Source: Cyclobacteriaceae bacterium (GTDB lineage: Bacteria > Bacteroidota > Bacteroidia > Cytophagales > Cyclobacteriaceae). Taken from it: a stretch of 61,192 bases of DNA. The notes below the pieces were generated by a model. The model did not search any database. It saw only the letters and a program-made list of their open reading frames with translations, and had not been told where the DNA came from. This document shows positions 35,417-45,175 of the stretch, piece by piece. Made by a program: the position numbers and the translations under genes. The DNA is taken from the NCBI GenBank assembly GCA_019638395.1, contig JAHBTX010000007.1:1-61192 (forward strand), in the 5' to 3' direction. The stretch's first letter is position 1; the number at the start of each line of letters is the position of its first letter.

Positions 35417-36316
35417 ATGAAAAATCTTCTTTCTGTTATGCTGTCTTGCATTGTATTTATTGCAACAGCACAAGATACTTCAGTTTCAGAATCAGTAGAA
35501 TTAAAATCAAAACGAGGTATTAACATTTTACCCGAAGCGGGCGAATGGGCTTTGGGTGTTGGTGCTTCACCTTTTTTGAGTTATACCGGCAACCTGTTAA
35601 ATGGTAATACGGCAAATACATCTCCATCTTTCCAGTTTACCAATAACCCCAGCAACCTTATTGCGGTATTTGGAAAATACATGGTAGATGCCAATACTGC
35701 ATACCGGGCACGTTTCAATGCCACTATTAATAGCCAAATTGACAAGGCTGTAGTGGTTCAAAACGAATTGAACCCTGATGCGTTGTTTCCAGCCTTTACA
35801 GAAGACTGGCGTACAACAAACACGAAAACAATAGTGCTGGCTGCTGGTTATGAAAAGCGAAGAGGAAAAAGCCGCGTACAAGGCATTTACGGTGGTGAAC
35901 TTGTTTTTGCCTTAACCGGCAACACTCAAAAATATGAGTACGGCAATCAAATTTCGGCCGACTTTAATACTGTAACTACCAATAACTTTGGCGGCAATAT
36001 TTTATTAGGTTCTGCTGCTGCCACCGTGCAGCGTAAAACTGAAGAAAAGTTTGGAAATGTTTTTACTGCAGGTGTTCGTGGTTTTATAGGAGTTGAATAT
36101 TTCATAGGGCCTAAAGTATCGTTGGGAGCAGAGTTTGGATATTCCTTTCTGTTCAGAACCGCTACCCGTGGTTTGGTAACAGCCGAACGTTGGAATCCGC
36201 TAACCAACGCTGTATTGGAAACCAAAATTGATGTTAACAATAACGGTTATTTTACATTTTTGGGCACAAGCCTGGATAACCTGAACGGTTCTGTTAACCT
36301 GTTATTTTATTTCTAA
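35417..36316 (+). CDS. Outer-membrane beta-barrel protein
   Basis: The 299-residue product has a signal peptide (ending IATAQ). Many alternating strands with aromatic girdles follow (EWALGVGASPFLSYTG, AYRARFNATINS, KTIVLAAGYEKRRGKSRVQGIYGGELVF, SLGAEFGYSFLFRT), and it ends with a terminal phenylalanine (NLLFYF) typical for BAM-inserted barrels. No plug or ligand motif is seen. Probably co-transcribed with the upstream lipoprotein. Confidence 0.88.
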   Translation: MKNLLSVMLSCIVFIATAQDTSVSESVELKSKRGINILPEAGEWALGVGASPFLSYTGNLLNGNTANTSPSFQFTNNPSNLIAVFGKYMVDANTAYRARFNATINSQIDKAVVVQNELNPDALFPAFTEDWRTTNTKTIVLAAGYEKRRGKSRVQGIYGGELVFALTGNTQKYEYGNQISADFNTVTTNNFGGNILLGSAAATVQRKTEEKFGNVFTAGVRGFIGVEYFIGPKVSLGAEFGYSFLFRTATRGLVTAERWNPLTNAVLETKIDVNNNGYFTFLGTSLDNLNGSVNLLFYF

Positions 36317-36343
36317 AGCTTAGCAGCAGTATAGTTAATCTAA

Positions 36344-36377
36344 AAAACTCCTATACGAACCTTCGTATAGGAGTTTT
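36344..36377. terminator. Strong bidirectional terminator
   Basis: A perfect 16-bp stem AAAACTCCTATACGAA / TTCGTATAGGAGTTTT around CC, with A/T runs built into both stem ends, lies between the convergent beta-barrel and aroA genes. Confidence 0.9.
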
Positions 36378-36389
36378 GCTTTTGTAAAG

Positions 36390-37622
36390 TCAGTTGTTGA
36401 GTACTTGAATCCCCACCGCTCTTACATCATCCCAAAAACCCGGATACGATTTGTTCACCACGTTGGGATCATTAATTCTTAAATCGGTAAGTGTAGCCCA
36501 GGGTGCAAAGCCCATGGCCATACGGTGGTCGTGGTAGGTATCAATTGTAATTGCTGAGGTTGGAATTTTTCCAGGTGTTAGAAACCAATTGCCCGTTGTT
36601 GGTTCGGTTAACGTGGCGGCTACTTTCGCAATTTCGTTTTGTAACGCAGCAATGCGATCGGTCTCTTTAATGCGCAAACTTTCCAATCCGGTAAATTCGG
36701 CAGAGATGCCATTAACAGCACACACCGGAATAACAGTTTGTGCAAGGTCGGGGCAATCTTTAAAATCCCACACCAACTTACTGGTTGCTGCTTTTTTGGT
36801 AAGATGCAGTTGGTTGTTTTTAAAATCGGAGCGCACTCCCAATTTTTCCATAATGGTTGTAATTACCCGATCGCCCTGCATTGATTTTGGCGAAACATTT
36901 GGCAACGTAATTTCGGCTTGCTCCGCCAAAGCGGTAAATCCATACCAATAACTAATGGCCGACCAATCTGCTTCTACCACTACGTGGCTGGTTTTGTAGG
37001 TAGCGGGGGCAATGCGAATGGTTTGAGTAGTAAAATCAATTTCGGGTTTTACACCAAACTGCTCCATTAAGGAGGCAGTCATTTCAATATACGGCACACT
37101 ACCAATCTTCCCTGTAAGGGAAAGGGTAAGGCCTTGTGGTAAAGTGGGTGCCACCATCATTAAGGCCGAAATGTATTGGCTGCTGATGTTGCCCGGAATG
37201 GTGAGTGCCGAAGTTTTTTGTTGGGTAAATCCTTTGGTTTCAATAGGTGGAAAGCCATCCTTTTCCAGGTAATCAATCTGGGCACCCAATGTGCGTAAGG
37301 CATCTACCAAAATACCGATGGGCCGCTCTTTCATACGAGCGGTTCCTGTAAGGATTTTATTTTGATTAGCAATGGCAAAATAGGCCGTTAAAAAACGCAT
37401 GGTGGTACCGGCATCCATCACATCGATAATTTTATCAATGCTGCCTACCAGGTTAGTCATTAATACTGTATCCCGCGCGTCTGAAAGATTGCTAACGGTC
37501 GATTGGTTTCCGCTTAGTGCTTTCAAAATTAAAGCCCGGTTGCTGATGCTTTTGGAGGACGACAGTTTATGGGTAGTGCCGCTTAGTTGCGGAGTTTTTT
37601 TAAGAAGGAGATATGAATCCAA
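36390..37622 (-). CDS. aroA: 3-phosphoshikimate 1-carboxyvinyltransferase (EPSP synthase)
   Basis: The 410-residue product catalyses the PEP-dependent sixth step of the shikimate pathway. Seen are SSSKSISNRALIL (PEP/shikimate-3-phosphate binding; the usual PGSKS glycine is Ser here), AGTTMRFLTAYFA, TGTARMKERPIG, DCPDLAQTVIPVCA, ESLRIKETDRIAAL and the C-terminal DTYHDHRMAMGFAP. It is slightly short, as Bacteroidota forms often are. aroB lies 276 bp upstream on the same strand with a small gene between on the other strand. Confidence 0.95.
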   Translation of the reverse strand: MDSYLLLKKTPQLSGTTHKLSSSKSISNRALILKALSGNQSTVSNLSDARDTVLMTNLVGSIDKIIDVMDAGTTMRFLTAYFAIANQNKILTGTARMKERPIGILVDALRTLGAQIDYLEKDGFPPIETKGFTQQKTSALTIPGNISSQYISALMMVAPTLPQGLTLSLTGKIGSVPYIEMTASLMEQFGVKPEIDFTTQTIRIAPATYKTSHVVVEADWSAISYWYGFTALAEQAEITLPNVSPKSMQGDRVITTIMEKLGVRSDFKNNQLHLTKKAATSKLVWDFKDCPDLAQTVIPVCAVNGISAEFTGLESLRIKETDRIAALQNEIAKVAATLTEPTTGNWFLTPGKIPTSAITIDTYHDHRMAMGFAPWATLTDLRINDPNVVNKSYPGFWDDVRAVGIQVLNN

Positions 37623-37719
37623 AATCGGTGAACGTTAAGTGAGTGTTAAAAATAATTTTAATAGAACATTTTCGAGAGCCAATGAAACATTTTAATTTCA
37701 TTCAGAGTTTTACCAAGGT

Positions 37720-37908
37720 ATGACAACTACAAAAAAAGTGATGATTGGATTAGGTGTAGCAGGCGGAGCTTTACTGGCAGCCTGGCTGCTAACGGGCGAT
37801 CGCGGGAAAAAAACCAAGGAGTTTGTTTCCAAAAAAGCAGATGACCTAAAGCAAGCTATTAACAAGAAGAAGACTGGTTTCGATGACTCAGACGTACACT
37901 ATGTGTAA
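37720..37908 (+). CDS. YtxH-like small membrane protein
   Basis: The 62-residue product has one membrane helix (VMIGLGVAGGALLAAWLL, residues 7-24) followed by a basic helix (GDRGKKTKEFVSKKADDLKQ) as in YtxH/general-stress small proteins. It lies between aroA and aroB on the opposite strand, and its 3' end overlaps the 3' end of aroB by 10 bp. Function unknown. Confidence 0.8.
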   Translation: MTTTKKVMIGLGVAGGALLAAWLLTGDRGKKTKEFVSKKADDLKQAINKKKTGFDDSDVHYV

Positions 37909-38951
37909 CACTGCTCATAATAGTTCAGCGAAGCATTTATTTCTTCCAGGTTAACTTCTACATCCCATCGGGCTTTGCCAATTCCATCCGGCAAGGCCAT
38001 CAGAATTTTATTGCCTTTATTTTTTTTATCCTGCACCATTAAATCAATAATTAACTTTCTGTTAGATGGGATGGTTATAGCCGGATATATTGTTTTGATA
38101 TAAGTAACAATTTCATCGCATTCCGAATTCTTTAACAGATTTTTATCAGTTGCAATTGCAGCCTCAGCTATCATCCCCGCGGCAATTGCCTCGCCATGAA
38201 AAATGCGGTTTCCGTTCTCCAGAAAATAACTTTCTACTGCATGGCCAACCGTATGGCCAAAGTTCAGGATTTTACGCAGGCCATTTTCTTTGGGATCGGT
38301 AGCTACCACTCCGCGCTTAAAATCTATGGAGTGAATCAATAATGTTTCCCAATCCTGGTGGTGCAAATCTTTTTTGCGCAGCACCTCCCACATGGGTCGA
38401 TCTGAAATAAGGCAATGTTTAATAACTTCAGCAAATCCCGATCGCAATTCCCGTTGGGGTAAGGTTTTGAGAAACGCTGGGCTAATGAGTGTTGCCAGTG
38501 GTTCGCAAAAAACGCCAATGTGATTTTTATAACCCTTAAAGTCGATACCCAACTTGCCGCCCACACTGGCATCGGCCTGAGCCAATAAAGTAGTGGGCAT
38601 TAGCACAAAGTCGATTCCGCGTTTATAGGTAGCCGCACAAAATCCACCCATATCGCCTAAAACGCCACCGCCTATTATCAGCACCAGGCTATGCCGGTCA
38701 AGGCTTAAATGGGTTAAGTGTTCCCAAATTTGCTGGCAGGTTTGCAGGTTCTTGTGCTCCTCGCCAGCCTTTATGGTAATAAGTTGATGTGGCGGTAAAG
38801 CTGCTTTAACCAGCGGGTAACAAAGTTGGGCTGTATTTTCATCGGCAAGTACAACCACTTGCGAATACGTAACACGTGCAGAAAAATCTGTAATCAGTTC
38901 TGTCGGCTGTTGCCGGATAACAATCTGTGGCATAGCAATTCTTCCGAACAA
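37899..38951 (-). CDS. aroB: 3-dehydroquinate synthase
   Basis: The 350-residue product catalyses the second shikimate-pathway step with NAD and a divalent metal. Motifs include IGGGVLGDMGGFCAATYKRG (NAD binding), PTTLLAQADASVGGKLGID, SGFAEVIKHCLI with a metal-binding Glu, and NFGHTVGHAVESY with metal-binding His. An alternative ATG is at residue 7. It is on the same strand as aroA and may share regulation. Confidence 0.95.
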   Translation of the reverse strand: MFGRIAMPQIVIRQQPTELITDFSARVTYSQVVVLADENTAQLCYPLVKAALPPHQLITIKAGEEHKNLQTCQQIWEHLTHLSLDRHSLVLIIGGGVLGDMGGFCAATYKRGIDFVLMPTTLLAQADASVGGKLGIDFKGYKNHIGVFCEPLATLISPAFLKTLPQRELRSGFAEVIKHCLISDRPMWEVLRKKDLHHQDWETLLIHSIDFKRGVVATDPKENGLRKILNFGHTVGHAVESYFLENGNRIFHGEAIAAGMIAEAAIATDKNLLKNSECDEIVTYIKTIYPAITIPSNRKLIIDLMVQDKKNKGNKILMALPDGIGKARWDVEVNLEEINASLNYYEQCYT

Positions 38952-39168
38952 AATACGGCAATTATGCGCAGAAGTTTTAGTTATGGCTGCAAGTTGCTTG
39001 TTTCTTGTTTATGGAAGATTCTTACTGCTTTCGCCTTTTAAAGAACTTTGGATTGAGCTTTGAAAAACATCGCTTTACAATTGCTGGTTATTAGCTTCTG
39101 GTAACTTACAGGTCTGTGTCCTCGCAAGCCATACAAATAAACCAACTGTTAAAAATCTGAACCAATCT

Positions 39169-39176
39169 TATATTTG
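39169..39176 (+). promoter_or_regulatory. -7 box of the proline dehydrogenase promoter
   Basis: TATATTTG is a perfect match to the Bacteroidota -7 consensus TAnnTTTG, ending 17 bp before the ATG. No good TTTG -33 box is visible upstream (TGTT at about 39147 is nearest). Confidence 0.55.
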
Positions 39177-39193
39177 CTGCCGATTTACACGCT

Positions 39194-40381
39194 ATGGAAA
39201 TCCGACCCCAAATTCAGTTTGACGATACCGAAGTTGCTTTTTCGTATAAGTCCGATAAAGAATTAAAAAAAGCGCACTTTATTTTTTCGTTGGTTAATCA
39301 CCCTTGGATTTCCAGTATTGCTACTGGCTTGGCTAAAGTGGGTTTGGCACTTAAGCTTCCCGTAAAGGGATTGATTCGCACCACGGTTTTCGAACATTTT
39401 TGCGGAGGCGAAACCATCGATCAAAGTGATCGCACCATTCAAACCCTAAACCGGTTTCATGTGGGGGCGATCCTCGATTTTTCGGCTGAGGGCGCGCACG
39501 ATGAGGATGGATTTGATCATACCACTGAAGAGATTCTTAAAACCATTGAAAAGGCCAAAAATAATCCGGCTATTCCGTTTACGGTTTTTAAATGTACGGG
39601 TCTTGCTACAATGCCGCTATTGGAAAAGGTGCAAACCAAACAACCGCTGGATACGCAGGAACGAGAGGCCTTTCAACATTTTCATGATCGTGTGGAGCGT
39701 ATTTGTGCAAAGGCATTTGAATACAATGTGCCGGTAATGATTGATGCGGAGGATAGTTGGATTCAAAACCCGATTGATGATGTGGCGCGCGAGATGATGC
39801 GCAAGTACAACCAGAGGCAGGCCATTGTATTCAATACATTCCAGATGTATCGAAAAGATATGCCCGATAATTTGCGCAATGCATTTCACGATGCAGCCAT
39901 GCATAATTATTACCTCGGGGTAAAAATGGTGCGCGGTGCCTACATGGAAAAAGAGGCGGCCCGCGCTGCAAAAATGGGGTACGAAAATCCGATCTGGCCC
40001 AACAAACAAGCCACCGATGATGCCTTTAATAAGTCGCTCGCATTTTGTCTGGATAACAAACAGCGAATCAGTCTGGTATGTGGTTCGCATAACGAATACA
40101 GCAATCAATATTTAACAGTACTCATGGAAAAACATGGGTTAAAGAATAGCGACAACCGGGTTTGGTTTGCGCAGTTGCTGGGCATGAGCGATAACATTTC
40201 CTTTAATCTTGCCAAAGCAGGGTATAATGTTGCCAAGTATGTACCCTATGGGCCGGTAGAATTGGTAATGCCTTATTTAATACGCAGAGCCGAGGAGAAC
40301 ACTTCCGTTGCCGGACAAAGCAGCCGTGAGCTTACGCTTATCCGCAAAGAGGTAGCACGCAGAAACAAAAGTAAGCAGTAG
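39194..40381 (+). CDS. Proline dehydrogenase
   Basis: The 395-residue product is a monofunctional FAD-dependent proline dehydrogenase, oxidising proline to pyrroline-5-carboxylate. Evidence: the barrel segments FTVFKCTGLATMPLL, PVMIDAEDSW, FNTFQMYRKDMP, GVKMVRGAYMEKE (substrate arginine), AQLLGMSDNIS, and the C-terminal PYGPVELVMPYLIRRAEEN that binds proline. The partner P5C dehydrogenase is not in the window. It has its own promoter. Confidence 0.93.
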   Translation: MEIRPQIQFDDTEVAFSYKSDKELKKAHFIFSLVNHPWISSIATGLAKVGLALKLPVKGLIRTTVFEHFCGGETIDQSDRTIQTLNRFHVGAILDFSAEGAHDEDGFDHTTEEILKTIEKAKNNPAIPFTVFKCTGLATMPLLEKVQTKQPLDTQEREAFQHFHDRVERICAKAFEYNVPVMIDAEDSWIQNPIDDVAREMMRKYNQRQAIVFNTFQMYRKDMPDNLRNAFHDAAMHNYYLGVKMVRGAYMEKEAARAAKMGYENPIWPNKQATDDAFNKSLAFCLDNKQRISLVCGSHNEYSNQYLTVLMEKHGLKNSDNRVWFAQLLGMSDNISFNLAKAGYNVAKYVPYGPVELVMPYLIRRAEENTSVAGQSSRELTLIRKEVARRNKSKQ

Positions 40382-40475
40382 GCAATACGCAGTTGGCAAG
40401 TTCTCTGTGAGTATTTTTTCTGATTCCAGGAAACTGGTAGCCGGAAACCGGAAACTGGGAACTCTAACAGGGTTC
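40382..40475. repeat. Low-complexity repeated words between proDH and lysS
   Basis: The gap contains GCAGTAGGCAATACGCAGTT-like sequence and three GGAAAC/GGAAACTGG words (40430-40460). Such self-similar words recur in Bacteroidota intergenic DNA. No gene is seen. Confidence 0.35.
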
Positions 40476-40478
40476 TAT

Positions 40479-40486
40479 TAACTTTG
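40479..40486 (+). promoter_or_regulatory. -7 box of the lysS promoter
   Basis: TAACTTTG matches the TAnnTTTG consensus exactly and lies 23 bp before the lysS ATG. Confidence 0.55.
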
Positions 40487-40509
40487 CCCTTCATTTTAGT
40501 TTCAGAACC

Positions 40510-42240
40510 ATGCAATTGAGCGAACAAGAACTTATCCGCAGACAAAGCCTTCAGGAATTGATCAAATTGGGTATCAATCCATACCCGGCCGAATTATTTG
40601 AAGTAAACACTTCTGCACAGGATATTCATACCCACTACCCGAATCAGAAAATTGAGTTTAAGGATGTGTCCATTGCCGGTCGTATTATGTCGCGCAGGGT
40701 TATGGGTAATGCTTCGTTTGCCGAACTTCAGGATGAAAGTGGTCGTATTCAGGTTTACTTCCGCAGAGATGATCTTTGCCCCGGTGAGGACAAAACATTG
40801 TACAATACGGTTTTCAAAAAGTTATTAGACATAGGTGATATTATTGGTGTGAAGGGTTATGTGTTTACTACCCAAACCGGTGAAATTTCCATTCATGTTA
40901 CCAGCTTCACCATCTTATCAAAATCATTAAAGCCATTACCCATTGTAAAGGAAACCAAAGACGAACACGGTAATGTTACGTTGCACGATGCCTTTACCGA
41001 TCCCGAACAACGCTACCGCCAGCGCTATGTCGATCTGGTAGTAAATCCGCAGGTGCGCGATGCGTTTGTAAAGCGTACGCGGTTGGTAAATTCCATGCGC
41101 GAGTATCTGAACAATAAAGGTTACTTGGAAGTAGAAACACCTATTCTGCAACCATTGTATGGAGGTGCTGCGGCCAAGCCATTCAAAACCCATCACAATA
41201 CGTTGGATATGACTTTATACCTGCGTATCGCGAATGAATTATACTTGAAGCGTTTGATTGTGGGTGGCTTTAATGGAGTGTATGAATTTTCGAAAGACTT
41301 CCGCAACGAAGGTATGTCGCGCTTCCACAACCCCGAGTTTACACAGGTGGAATTGTATGTTGCTTATAAAGATTACTACTGGATGATGGATCTGGTGGAG
41401 GAAATGATTGAGAAAGTTGCCCTCGATCTGCATGGCACTACCGAAGTAAAAGTGGGCGAAAACCTGATTGACTTTAAGCGGCCATGGAAACGCTTTACCA
41501 TGTACGAAGCCATTCAACACTTTACAGGTATCGATATTTCTGAAATGGATGAAACAGCTTTGCGCGAAACATGCAAAAAACTTCATGTGCCGATGGACAA
41601 CACCATGGGTAAAGGAAAATTGATCGACCAGATTTTTGGTGAGAAATGCGAGCCGAATTTGATTCAACCTACATTTATTACGGATTATCCATTGGAGATG
41701 TCGCCTCTGGCTAAAAAGCATCGCAGCAAGCCGGGTTTGGTAGAACGCTTTGAAGCGATTTGTAACCGCAAAGAAATCTGTAATTCTTTCTCTGAGTTAA
41801 ACGATCCATTAGATCAGCGCGAACGGTTTGAAGAACAATTAGAGTTAGGCAAACGTGGCGATGAAGAAGCTATGACGTTGGATGAAGATTTTCTGCGCGC
41901 ACTGGAATATGGTATGCCGCCTACGGCCGGTTTGGGAATTGGTATCGACCGCCTTTCGATGGTGATGACCAACTCACCGTCTATTCAAGATGTAATCTTC
42001 TTTCCGCAGATGAAGCCCGAGAAAAAAGCAGAAGCCAGCACTGAAGCTGATTTTGTTGCACTGGGTGTGCGTGCAGAGTTAGTGCCTATTCTTCTGAAAT
42101 TAGGGGTACACACCATTGAACAATTGAAAGGTATTAAAGCCTCCAAACTTTTTAACGATATACCGGGTATGCGTAAAAAGTTAAAGTTGGATGCAGTGCA
42201 AAATCCAACATTGCAAGAGATTGAGGGTTGGTTGAAGTAG
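40510..42240 (+). CDS. lysS: Lysine--tRNA ligase, class II, with C-terminal extension
   Basis: The 576-residue product is a class II LysRS: an OB-fold anticodon-binding domain (residues 50-150), then the catalytic core with motif 1 ([20 protein letters not shown]), motif 2 ([18 protein letters not shown]) and motif 3 ([13 protein letters not shown]). About 75 residues follow the core and contain a helix-hairpin-helix-like part ([20 protein letters not shown]), an addition seen in Bacteroidota enzymes. It ends 1 bp before the convergent LptD-like gene ends. Confidence 0.95.
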   Translation: MQLSEQELIRRQSLQELIKLGINPYPAELFEVNTSAQDIHTHYPNQKIEFKDVSIAGRIMSRRVMGNASFAELQDESGRIQVYFRRDDLCPGEDKTLYNTVFKKLLDIGDIIGVKGYVFTTQTGEISIHVTSFTILSKSLKPLPIVKETKDEHGNVTLHDAFTDPEQRYRQRYVDLVVNPQVRDAFVKRTRLVNSMREYLNNKGYLEVETPILQPLYGGAAAKPFKTHHNTLDMTLYLRIANELYLKRLIVGGFNGVYEFSKDFRNEGMSRFHNPEFTQVELYVAYKDYYWMMDLVEEMIEKVALDLHGTTEVKVGENLIDFKRPWKRFTMYEAIQHFTGIDISEMDETALRETCKKLHVPMDNTMGKGKLIDQIFGEKCEPNLIQPTFITDYPLEMSPLAKKHRSKPGLVERFEAICNRKEICNSFSELNDPLDQRERFEEQLELGKRGDEEAMTLDEDFLRALEYGMPPTAGLGIGIDRLSMVMTNSPSIQDVIFFPQMKPEKKAEASTEADFVALGVRAELVPILLKLGVHTIEQLKGIKASKLFNDIPGMRKKLKLDAVQNPTLQEIEGWLK

Positions 42241-42241
42241 A

Positions 42242-44989
42242 TTAATTATCAAAGAAGTTCCGTTGCCGATCTAACTTCAAATCGCGCAACAATGCCGACT
42301 TAACACCAATTGAAAAATTGTAAGATTGGAATCGGCCGAATGGAGTCCAGCCTAAGCTCATTTGCCAGCAATGCAAATCGCGGTTAATACCAATCTGCGT
42401 TTGGGTAAACTCTTTGTTCTGAAAATCGTAGCCCGAGTTGTAGGTAATTTTCCATTTATCTGTTAACGAGATATCGCCATTAAAACGGGCAGCTTGTGTT
42501 ATCAAAGGCGATTGATTTTCGTTGTGGGTATAGTCAACGTTGTAACTAATGCGCAGATTCCATGGCACCGAAAAATCTACATAGGCATCGGGGTTTTGCA
42601 TCAGAAACTTTTTGTCGCTCTCGCTCATTTCTGATTTTCCGATTTTATCGCGCGTAGTGTTATCACTCTTTTGCCCTTTGGGATTCAGGTTGGTACTAAA
42701 TGCAAAATTGGCGCGGGTAATGCGGCCAATTTTACCAGCATTCCAGGCATAAGCATCTATTCTTTTTTCGGAGTAGATTGGAATAAGTAAAGCCGGATCG
42801 CCTTCGTATGAATTACGGTCTATTATACAACCTACGCAGCCCTCAACTGTATAGTCGGTAATAATTTTTCGGTATTGATAGGGATCAAGTGTTGCGCTAA
42901 AATTGAGATTAATTTTATCTTGCAGAATATTGGTATTAGCCGCTAAACCAATGGGCGCCAGGCGAAACGATTCGGCCAGGAAATTATAAGATGAACCTAA
43001 TGAAAGGGTGTTGAATAGGGCAATCTTACGATCTACTGTGTCTTTGGCATTGCGCACTTTCATTTCTACGTTGTTATTAATGCTAAAACTCATGGCGCTG
43101 CTTCTACCTTGCCCCGCTGTTCCATACAAATAGCCTTCGTGCCGGGCTTTGTATTGCACGGTTTGGTTGCCGGCACCATCGGTTGTTACAAAGCGTTGGT
43201 AGTAGTCGTACTTTTCGGTGGCAAAGTCGGGTTGAAACGAATATCCAACCGATGGATTAATGACATGGCGAAATGCGCGGATGGTACTGTTTGGATTGCG
43301 GGACACATACGTACCGTAAATCCGCGTAGTCATGCTTACACCACCGCTGTAATTATATACACGATTAAATCCCTGCACTTTCGTGGAAACAAATGTGCGG
43401 GTGGAGTCGATGTAGTTCCAATCCAATTTGTCGAAGTACCAGCGCTCGTCATAACTTAAGTTCGGGCTGATGGTAAAAAACTTGAAAGCTCTGAACGAAG
43501 TGCTGATGGGTACGTTATGGCGAATTCCTTTTTTGGAATTCCGCAAAAACAACGGCAGATTTTCAAATGTAAAGGGTGCAATGCTGTCTTGTAATATTCC
43601 GTTTTGATCTACCCGTATGCGGCCCAGGTTGTTGGTAAGCTGATTGGTGCCATTCATAGAATACCGCACGTTCAGGTTTTGTAAAAACATGCTCTCCATC
43701 TTTTTGAATGGATAAATATTGTTCACATTAAAACTCATATCGGGCAAGGGCAAATCAACTTGTTTGGTGCCCAGGTTTTGATTGTGCCGCAAGTTTAATC
43801 CCAAACTAAACGGAGTGCCCGGAAACGTTTTGCTGTAATTGATATTCGAACTCAGGTTCTGTGTTGTCTGGTCTATGCGCGTTGACTGAAAGTTGGAGTT
43901 AACACCCAAAAAGTTGTTAGTATTGTAACTTGAACTTGCAGCATTTACAGATGCCGAAAATCTACCAGTGCCTTTGGTTTGGGGGCTGTGGCTCCAGCTT
44001 AATCTAAAATCCTTCGATTTGGTAGGCGATTCAATGCGATCATTGTTTACGTTATTGGTAAATGTAAAGTTAAAGGAGCCCGTATGGTAATAACGTTTGT
44101 TATAGTTACTATTTAACGTTATGGCGCTACCACCCTTTGAATATACATCGCCTGTAAGAGCTACTTTAACGTATTCACTTACATCAAAAAAATATCCACC
44201 TTGTCGTAAAAAGAAACCGCGCCTGCGTTCTTCACCGTAGCTGGGTACCAGAATGCCCGAAGCACTTTTTTTGGGAGCTGGAAAAATTCCGAAGGCAAAC
44301 CCCAGCGGTGTAGGCACATCGTTAAACTCCATGTAAAACGGCCCCGATACCATTTTATCGCCCGGTATGGCTTTTACTTTTTTAGAAATAATGCGAAAAT
44401 GCGGATGTGCCAGATCGCATGTGGTGTAGGCGTTGCCAATGGTAAACAATTCGTTCTTTTCATTTTTGTAAACTACATCGCCATGTAAAAACCCATCGCC
44501 CTGTTTGGTAACCACTTCTGTAATTTTGGCCTTTCGGGTTTTAAAATTGTATAACATGTCTTTTGTTTCATACTTCTCACCACCATTCGTAAATATGGGG
44601 TACCCAATGTGGCGCCCGGTAGAGTCGGCCCGGCTATGCGCGGTAATAGTAGATTGCTCGTAGTCAATTACAATCTCTTCGGCTTGCAGTTCTATGTCAC
44701 CGTATTTTACGTGCGCATCGCCATACAGCTTTATTATTTTGCTTTGCAGGTTAGAGTTTATGGAATCGCGTGCCGAATAGATAATAGTTGTTTCAATATC
44801 GCTTTTGGGTTGTGGACGCTTAACAGAGTCGGCTTTAGTTCGTGTAGTATCGGCCTGAAGGCGGGCTGGTGGTTTTTGGATCGAATCTTGCCGCACGGGC
44901 AGGGTAGCCGGGGTGCGCATAGGGCGTTCCTGGCTAAAGCCGCTGCTAAACATTAATAAAAGTAAAGAGCAAAAAACTATGCGTATCAC
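42242..44989 (-). CDS. LptD-like outer-membrane LPS-assembly protein
   Basis: From the GTG at 44989 the product is about 915 residues with a good signal peptide (IRIVFCSLLLLMFSSGFSQ) and a GAAGG Shine-Dalgarno-like word 5 bp upstream; an ATG at 45112 would add 41 residues that bury the signal. Residues after the Pro/Thr-rich start form an OstA/LptA-like beta-jellyroll (KIIKLYGDAHVKYGDIELQAEEIVIDY), then a long beta-barrel with many aromatic strands, as in Bacteroidota LptD homologues that insert LPS into the outer leaflet. A CVGC pair lies late in the barrel. No LptE is adjacent. Confidence 0.88.
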   Translation of the reverse strand: MIRIVFCSLLLLMFSSGFSQERPMRTPATLPVRQDSIQKPPARLQADTTRTKADSVKRPQPKSDIETTIIYSARDSINSNLQSKIIKLYGDAHVKYGDIELQAEEIVIDYEQSTITAHSRADSTGRHIGYPIFTNGGEKYETKDMLYNFKTRKAKITEVVTKQGDGFLHGDVVYKNEKNELFTIGNAYTTCDLAHPHFRIISKKVKAIPGDKMVSGPFYMEFNDVPTPLGFAFGIFPAPKKSASGILVPSYGEERRRGFFLRQGGYFFDVSEYVKVALTGDVYSKGGSAITLNSNYNKRYYHTGSFNFTFTNNVNNDRIESPTKSKDFRLSWSHSPQTKGTGRFSASVNAASSSYNTNNFLGVNSNFQSTRIDQTTQNLSSNINYSKTFPGTPFSLGLNLRHNQNLGTKQVDLPLPDMSFNVNNIYPFKKMESMFLQNLNVRYSMNGTNQLTNNLGRIRVDQNGILQDSIAPFTFENLPLFLRNSKKGIRHNVPISTSFRAFKFFTISPNLSYDERWYFDKLDWNYIDSTRTFVSTKVQGFNRVYNYSGGVSMTTRIYGTYVSRNPNSTIRAFRHVINPSVGYSFQPDFATEKYDYYQRFVTTDGAGNQTVQYKARHEGYLYGTAGQGRSSAMSFSINNNVEMKVRNAKDTVDRKIALFNTLSLGSSYNFLAESFRLAPIGLAANTNILQDKINLNFSATLDPYQYRKIITDYTVEGCVGCIIDRNSYEGDPALLIPIYSEKRIDAYAWNAGKIGRITRANFAFSTNLNPKGQKSDNTTRDKIGKSEMSESDKKFLMQNPDAYVDFSVPWNLRISYNVDYTHNENQSPLITQAARFNGDISLTDKWKITYNSGYDFQNKEFTQTQIGINRDLHCWQMSLGWTPFGRFQSYNFSIGVKSALLRDLKLDRQRNFFDN

Positions 44990-45175
44990 AACATCCTTCG
45001 GCCCCTTCTTGAAACTCAGGGGTTTAGCTTTTAGTGAAAAATTCACAACTTTGCGTAAAGTTATTGCAAATACTCCAGACATCGGAAAGCCAGTGAATAA
45101 TATCAGAACCAAGTTCGTGCTAAAAGCAATAACCTTGCTAAACTTAAATTCTGGCCTGTTAATAACCCAACTGGT

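Noticed and set aside
38970-39060. A 26-codon open frame upstream of proline dehydrogenase
   Set aside because: Too short, without a supporting motif or ribosome-binding signal.
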